Below, one piece after another: positions 6,172 to 8,345 of a DNA stretch of 8,345 bases. The notes beneath the pieces are model-generated. The model was not told where the DNA came from and ran no database searches. It saw only the letters and a list, made by a program, of their open reading frames with translations. The stretch lies in NCBI GenBank assembly GCA_964452575.1, contig CAYVMN010000193.1:1-8345 (forward strand). Direction: 5' to 3'. Position 1 is the stretch's first letter. Each line of letters opens with the position of its first letter. The translations under genes and the position numbers were made by a program. This DNA is from CAYVMN01 sp964452575. GTDB taxonomy: Bacteria > Desulfobacterota > DSM-4660 > Desulfatiglandales > Desulfatiglandaceae.

Positions 6172-6861
6172 CTAGACCATTAGGTCTATGTGTCTCAACG
6201 CATCCCTTTGGACGCTCTTGACATGTCTCCTCATAAGCTCTTCTGCACCAGCAGCGTCACCCTTCCCCACTGCCTCTACGATCTCCATATGTTCCCTTAC
6301 GCTCTGTTGTGCCCTGCCGGCCAGGACCACTGTTCTCAACCTGAGTACCTCAAGATGGACATTGACCGTCTCCATCATAGCTTTGAGCACATCATTCTTA
6401 CAGGCCTCGAGCAGTAGGCAATGAAATTCCTTTTCAGCGGCATTGTATTTGAGGAGCCTATCCTCTTCATCCTTTGCCGACTCGATTTTTCTAAGGCAAT
6501 TCCTCAGTCGTTCAAGTCCTTTGTCGGTGATGTTCTCTGCGGCCAGTCTGGCCACGAGTCCCTCCAACACCTCTCTGACTTGAAGAATATCGATGATCTT
6601 CTTCTTGGATTGAGTGACAACATAGGCGCCTCGCCTCGGAACATTCTTGACGATGCCTTCTAGCTCGAGGCGAAGGAGTGTCTCGCGAATTGGGGTCCTG
6701 CTTACCTGCAGCCTCTTGGCGAGGTTTTCCTCATTGATTTTTTGCCCTGGCTTTATCTCTCTGAAAATAATCAATTTTTTGAGGACATCGTAGATCTGAT
6801 CTCTCAAATTGGGACGTGGCAGCAGCTGTTCCATGGGGTCTAGCTCATCTTGAAGATACAT
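6172..6861 (-). CDS. GntR-family (FadR/FCD subgroup) transcriptional regulator
   Basis: DNA-binding regulator of 229 residues. The N-terminal winged helix-turn-helix spans about 18-82: LRDQIYDVLKKLI, then LAKRLQVSRTPIRETLLRLE (recognition helix) and the wing VPRRGAYV. The rest is an FCD ligand domain (about 88-216) with EKEFH (His147), REHMEIVEAV (His191) and MRRHV (His213), matching the metal-binding histidines of this fold; where many relatives have Asp before xxFH, this one has Glu. FCD regulators usually sense small carboxylic acids and repress neighbouring catabolic genes, so control of the lyase and importer downstream is the likely role. The start at 6861 is chosen because AGGAGG (6870-6875) lies 8 bases upstream; a GTG at 6906 would add 15 atypical residues and has no such site. 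The effector is unknown. Confidence 0.92.
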   Translation of the reverse strand: MYLQDELDPMEQLLPRPNLRDQIYDVLKKLIIFREIKPGQKINEENLAKRLQVSRTPIRETLLRLELEGIVKNVPRRGAYVVTQSKKKIIDILQVREVLEGLVARLAAENITDKGLERLRNCLRKIESAKDEEDRLLKYNAAEKEFHCLLLEACKNDVLKAMMETVNVHLEVLRLRTVVLAGRAQQSVREHMEIVEAVGKGDAAGAEELMRRHVKSVQRDALRHIDLMV

Positions 6862-6928
6862 AAAAAGCGCCTCCTCTTTTACACCAGTGGTGAGGATCAA
6901 AATCACGCGATTGTGAGGTTTTGTATTT

Positions 6929-6967
6929 TGTATAATGTATATTGGATTATATTTTCAGGGATGTCAA
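6929..6967 (-). promoter_or_regulatory. Candidate promoter and operator region of the GntR regulator
   Basis: On the minus strand TTGACA (6967 down to 6962) is followed by an AT-rich stretch. The best-spaced -10 candidates (17-18 bases) are weak (CAATAT, AATATA); a perfect TATAAT at 6951-6946 is only 10 bases away, and TATACA occurs twice (6941-6936 and 6934-6929). The paired TATACA-T-TATACA could be a binding site for autoregulation. The composition change against the flanking genes is clear, the exact elements are not. Confidence 0.4.
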
Positions 6968-6973
6968 GAAAAA

Positions 6974-6997
6974 TTTTTCTGGTTATTGAAAAACCAG
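6974..6997 (-). terminator. Weak candidate terminator after the DUF2784 gene
   Basis: The minus strand can form a 6-bp stem, CTGGTT with AACCAG, around a 7-base loop, followed by five A and then five T. It starts 56 bases after the DUF2784 stop and lies before the regulator promoter region, the expected place to end the right-hand operon. The stem is short and the T-run is displaced, so efficiency is doubtful. AGAAAAATTTTTCT (6967-6980) is itself a perfect palindrome. Confidence 0.35.
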
Positions 6998-7052
6998 GGC
7001 CTGAACCTGCAAAACCCTAATCCTGTGGCCAAGCCCGTTGCTTATCGAGGGC

Positions 7053-7436
7053 CTATTCAACAGGCGGACGGGACAGATTTTTCCAGCGTTTTTTTGCCAG
7101 CACCCCATAGACCACCAGCAGAACAACAACAAAGACCACTTCAACGAACCTCATGGTCTTCTCAGGTAGGTCTGGATAGACGATAGGCAGCAAATAATGT
7201 TGAATAAAGGATTCCTTGTATCCTCTGTGACCAGCACCAAATCCATAGAGGTAATTTTCCAGGTAGGTCAGAGGGCAGTACCAACCGAAGATATTGATGA
7301 TCAGTGAGAAGCTGAGTCCTCCCAGGTGAAAAAAGGCGATCTTTGGCCACCTCCACACGAGGATTATTCCAAACACTATGAACAGGATCCATAGAAAATG
7401 AAGCAGGACAGTTATATCGGCAAGCATACCAATCAT
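7053..7436 (-). CDS. DUF2784 family membrane protein
   Basis: Small integral membrane protein of 127 residues with no known biochemical function. It shows the DUF2784 pattern: a first membrane segment at about 5-28 with an early His (LLHFLWILFIVFG), a second at about 35-53, then CPLTYLENYLYG (54-65), the GYKESFIQHYLLPIVYP stretch (72-88) and a third membrane segment at about 97-114 ending in Lys/Arg. The start ATG is 2 bases after the stop of the upstream isomerase-like gene and has no clear ribosome site of its own, so translation is probably coupled. The stop is followed by the weak hairpin near 6974-6997. Membership in the family is well supported; a role linked to the isomerase is not evident. 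Confidence 0.85.
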   Translation of the reverse strand: MIGMLADITVLLHFLWILFIVFGIILVWRWPKIAFFHLGGLSFSLIINIFGWYCPLTYLENYLYGFGAGHRGYKESFIQHYLLPIVYPDLPEKTMRFVEVVFVVVLLVVYGVLAKKRWKNLSRPPVE

Positions 7437-7438
7437 CT

Positions 7439-8203
7439 TTATGCGGAACCGATGGCCCTCAGCAGTCTTTTCACGTCGCCAAGATTCTCCTGTATCTCTT
7501 TTGGTTTGAGTTCCAGGGTGATCGTCCTCTGATAACCGATCTGTTTGAGCCTTCGGAAGATGCCGTCAAAGTCAATCATCCCTTCACCCACAGGCAGATG
7601 GAGGTCGTCAGACACCGAATTCCCGCCGCGATTATCGTGGATATGGACATGCTTGATTCGTTCCGGATAACGATCCAGGAACCCGAATGCAGTATTTTCC
7701 CTTCCAAGAAGCTGTGCATGTCCTAGATCCAGGGTCAAGTTCAGAAGAGGCAGGGCCTTAAAGGCCTCTGATAGATGGGAGGCGGTTTCACTCAGGTTTT
7801 CTAGACAAACCATGATTTCTATCTCTTTGGCCCTCTCGATAAGTCTTCCCAGGAGCCCGATCTTATATGCAATTAAGTCCGGGAGTACAAATCGGGGATC
7901 TAGCCAGAGATGGACGGTGAGGAGCCTCATATCCAGTTCCGGCATTATGGAGAGGATATGGATTAGCTTGGGGAGGTAGATCCTTTCAAGGCCTTCCATA
8001 TCGTTTGGGTCACCTTCCCTTGGTCCATGGCAGAGATAATAGAAGCCAAGCCCCTCTTTGGCCTCCTGAAGCCCGTCCTTGAGTTCAACGAATCGTTCGA
8101 GATCTGGAACCGGGATTTCCGCAAACTGGAGACCGAGCTGCTTCAGACACTCCACATCACCAAGACTACGGGCAGTACCTCCCAGATGGATCAGATCCCC
8201 CAC
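7439..8203 (-). CDS. Sugar-phosphate isomerase/epimerase-like TIM-barrel protein (AP endonuclease 2 fold)
   Basis: Predicted cytoplasmic TIM-barrel enzyme of 254 residues in the xylose-isomerase-like/AP endonuclease 2 family. Candidate divalent-metal ligands sit at strand ends as expected: Glu135 in VCLENLSE, Asp159 and His162 in TLDLGHAQ, His188 and Asp190 in HVHIHDN, and Glu231 in ITLELKP. HLPVGEGMIDFDGIF (202-216) is the usual loop before the last strand. Family members isomerise or epimerise sugars, inositols and hydroxypyruvate, or act as endonuclease IV; this protein is shorter and less basic than typical endonuclease IV, so a sugar or keto-sugar isomerase is more likely. The start is GTG at 8203, with GAGG upstream in the end of the previous gene. 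It lies 13 bases after the aminopeptidase stop and 2 bases before the DUF2784 gene. Substrate unknown. Confidence 0.88.
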   Translation of the reverse strand: MGDLIHLGGTARSLGDVECLKQLGLQFAEIPVPDLERFVELKDGLQEAKEGLGFYYLCHGPREGDPNDMEGLERIYLPKLIHILSIMPELDMRLLTVHLWLDPRFVLPDLIAYKIGLLGRLIERAKEIEIMVCLENLSETASHLSEAFKALPLLNLTLDLGHAQLLGRENTAFGFLDRYPERIKHVHIHDNRGGNSVSDDLHLPVGEGMIDFDGIFRRLKQIGYQRTITLELKPKEIQENLGDVKRLLRAIGSA

Positions 8204-8216
8204 GTATCACCTACCT

Positions 8217-8345
8217 CTAATAATTAAACATCCCGTCTTCATAAATCACGACCCTCTTCCCTGTTTTCAGGTAGGCCGTAACGGTCTTTTTCTCTGTGTT
8301 CACAAGGTCCCAGTGAAGGGCCGAATCGTTGAAGCCCAGTTTGTT
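8217..8345 (-). CDS. M29-type metallo-aminopeptidase, C-terminal end only (partial)
   Basis: The last 42 codons of a gene entering from the right edge and ending in TAG at 8217-8219. The visible stretch has GFNDSALHWDLVN (residues 4-16 of the fragment), then a short strand-rich tail with a Gly and YEDGMFNY at the end. This is the C-terminal pattern of the thermophilic-type (M29) aminopeptidases, where N-x-S-x-H-W-D supplies a His and an Asp to the two-metal site and the chain ends shortly after an x-DG-x-F motif. These enzymes remove N-terminal residues from peptides. The gene was probably co-transcribed with the isomerase-like gene 13 bases downstream. The rest is outside the window, so intactness cannot be judged. 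Confidence 0.72.
   Translation of the reverse strand, partial: NKLGFNDSALHWDLVNTEKKTVTAYLKTGKRVVIYEDGMFNY

Noticed and set aside
6862..6906. GTG start of the GntR regulator at 6906
   Set aside because: It lacks a ribosome site, and AGGAGG sits at ideal distance from the ATG at 6861.

Overview
The window comes from a bacterium with about 50% G+C and typical bacterial Shine-Dalgarno sites. The gene set (NitT/TauT-type ABC importer, split UxaA-family lyase, FCD-type GntR regulator, a thiolase remnant, a DUF2784 membrane protein) would fit an anaerobic, metabolically versatile proteobacterium or desulfobacterotal lineage. That placement is an inference and no marker gene here proves it. Every convincing gene lies on the minus strand, so transcription runs from right to left.

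Right part (8345 down to about 6960): the C-terminal end of an M29-type metallo-aminopeptidase, a TIM-barrel sugar-phosphate isomerase/epimerase-like protein (GTG start, 13 bases after the aminopeptidase stop) and a small DUF2784 membrane protein (2 bases after the isomerase stop) form a compact operon. A weak hairpin near 6974-6997 could end it.

Middle part (6967 to 4538): a GntR/FadR-family regulator with its own AT-rich upstream region, then a 183-base spacer containing three perfect palindromes, then a split two-subunit UxaA-family lyase: a 94-residue SAF-domain subunit and a 387-residue catalytic subunit, 2 bases apart. The split layout, the subunit sizes and the HNLKTKRW tail of the small subunit resemble (2R)-sulfolactate sulfo-lyase SuyA/SuyB more than one-piece altronate or galactarate dehydratases.

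Left part (4406 to 425): a thiolase reduced to 55 codons by an apparently precise internal deletion, then a complete importer: secreted substrate-binding protein, ATPase and two different permeases. The family is that of taurine, alkanesulfonate and nitrate importers. Read with the SuyAB-like pair and the regulator, the simplest model is uptake of a small C3-type organic acid, plausibly a sulfonate such as sulfolactate, and its cleavage in the cytoplasm (to pyruvate plus sulfite in the sulfolactate case). The substrate is an inference. The first ~283 bases hold a reading frame open to the left edge that resembles the N-terminus of an ISNCY-like transposase and seems degraded (no start codon, in-frame TAG), marking an accessory boundary.

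No tRNA, rRNA, CRISPR array or complete insertion sequence was seen. The longer plus-strand open frames are shadows of minus-strand genes.
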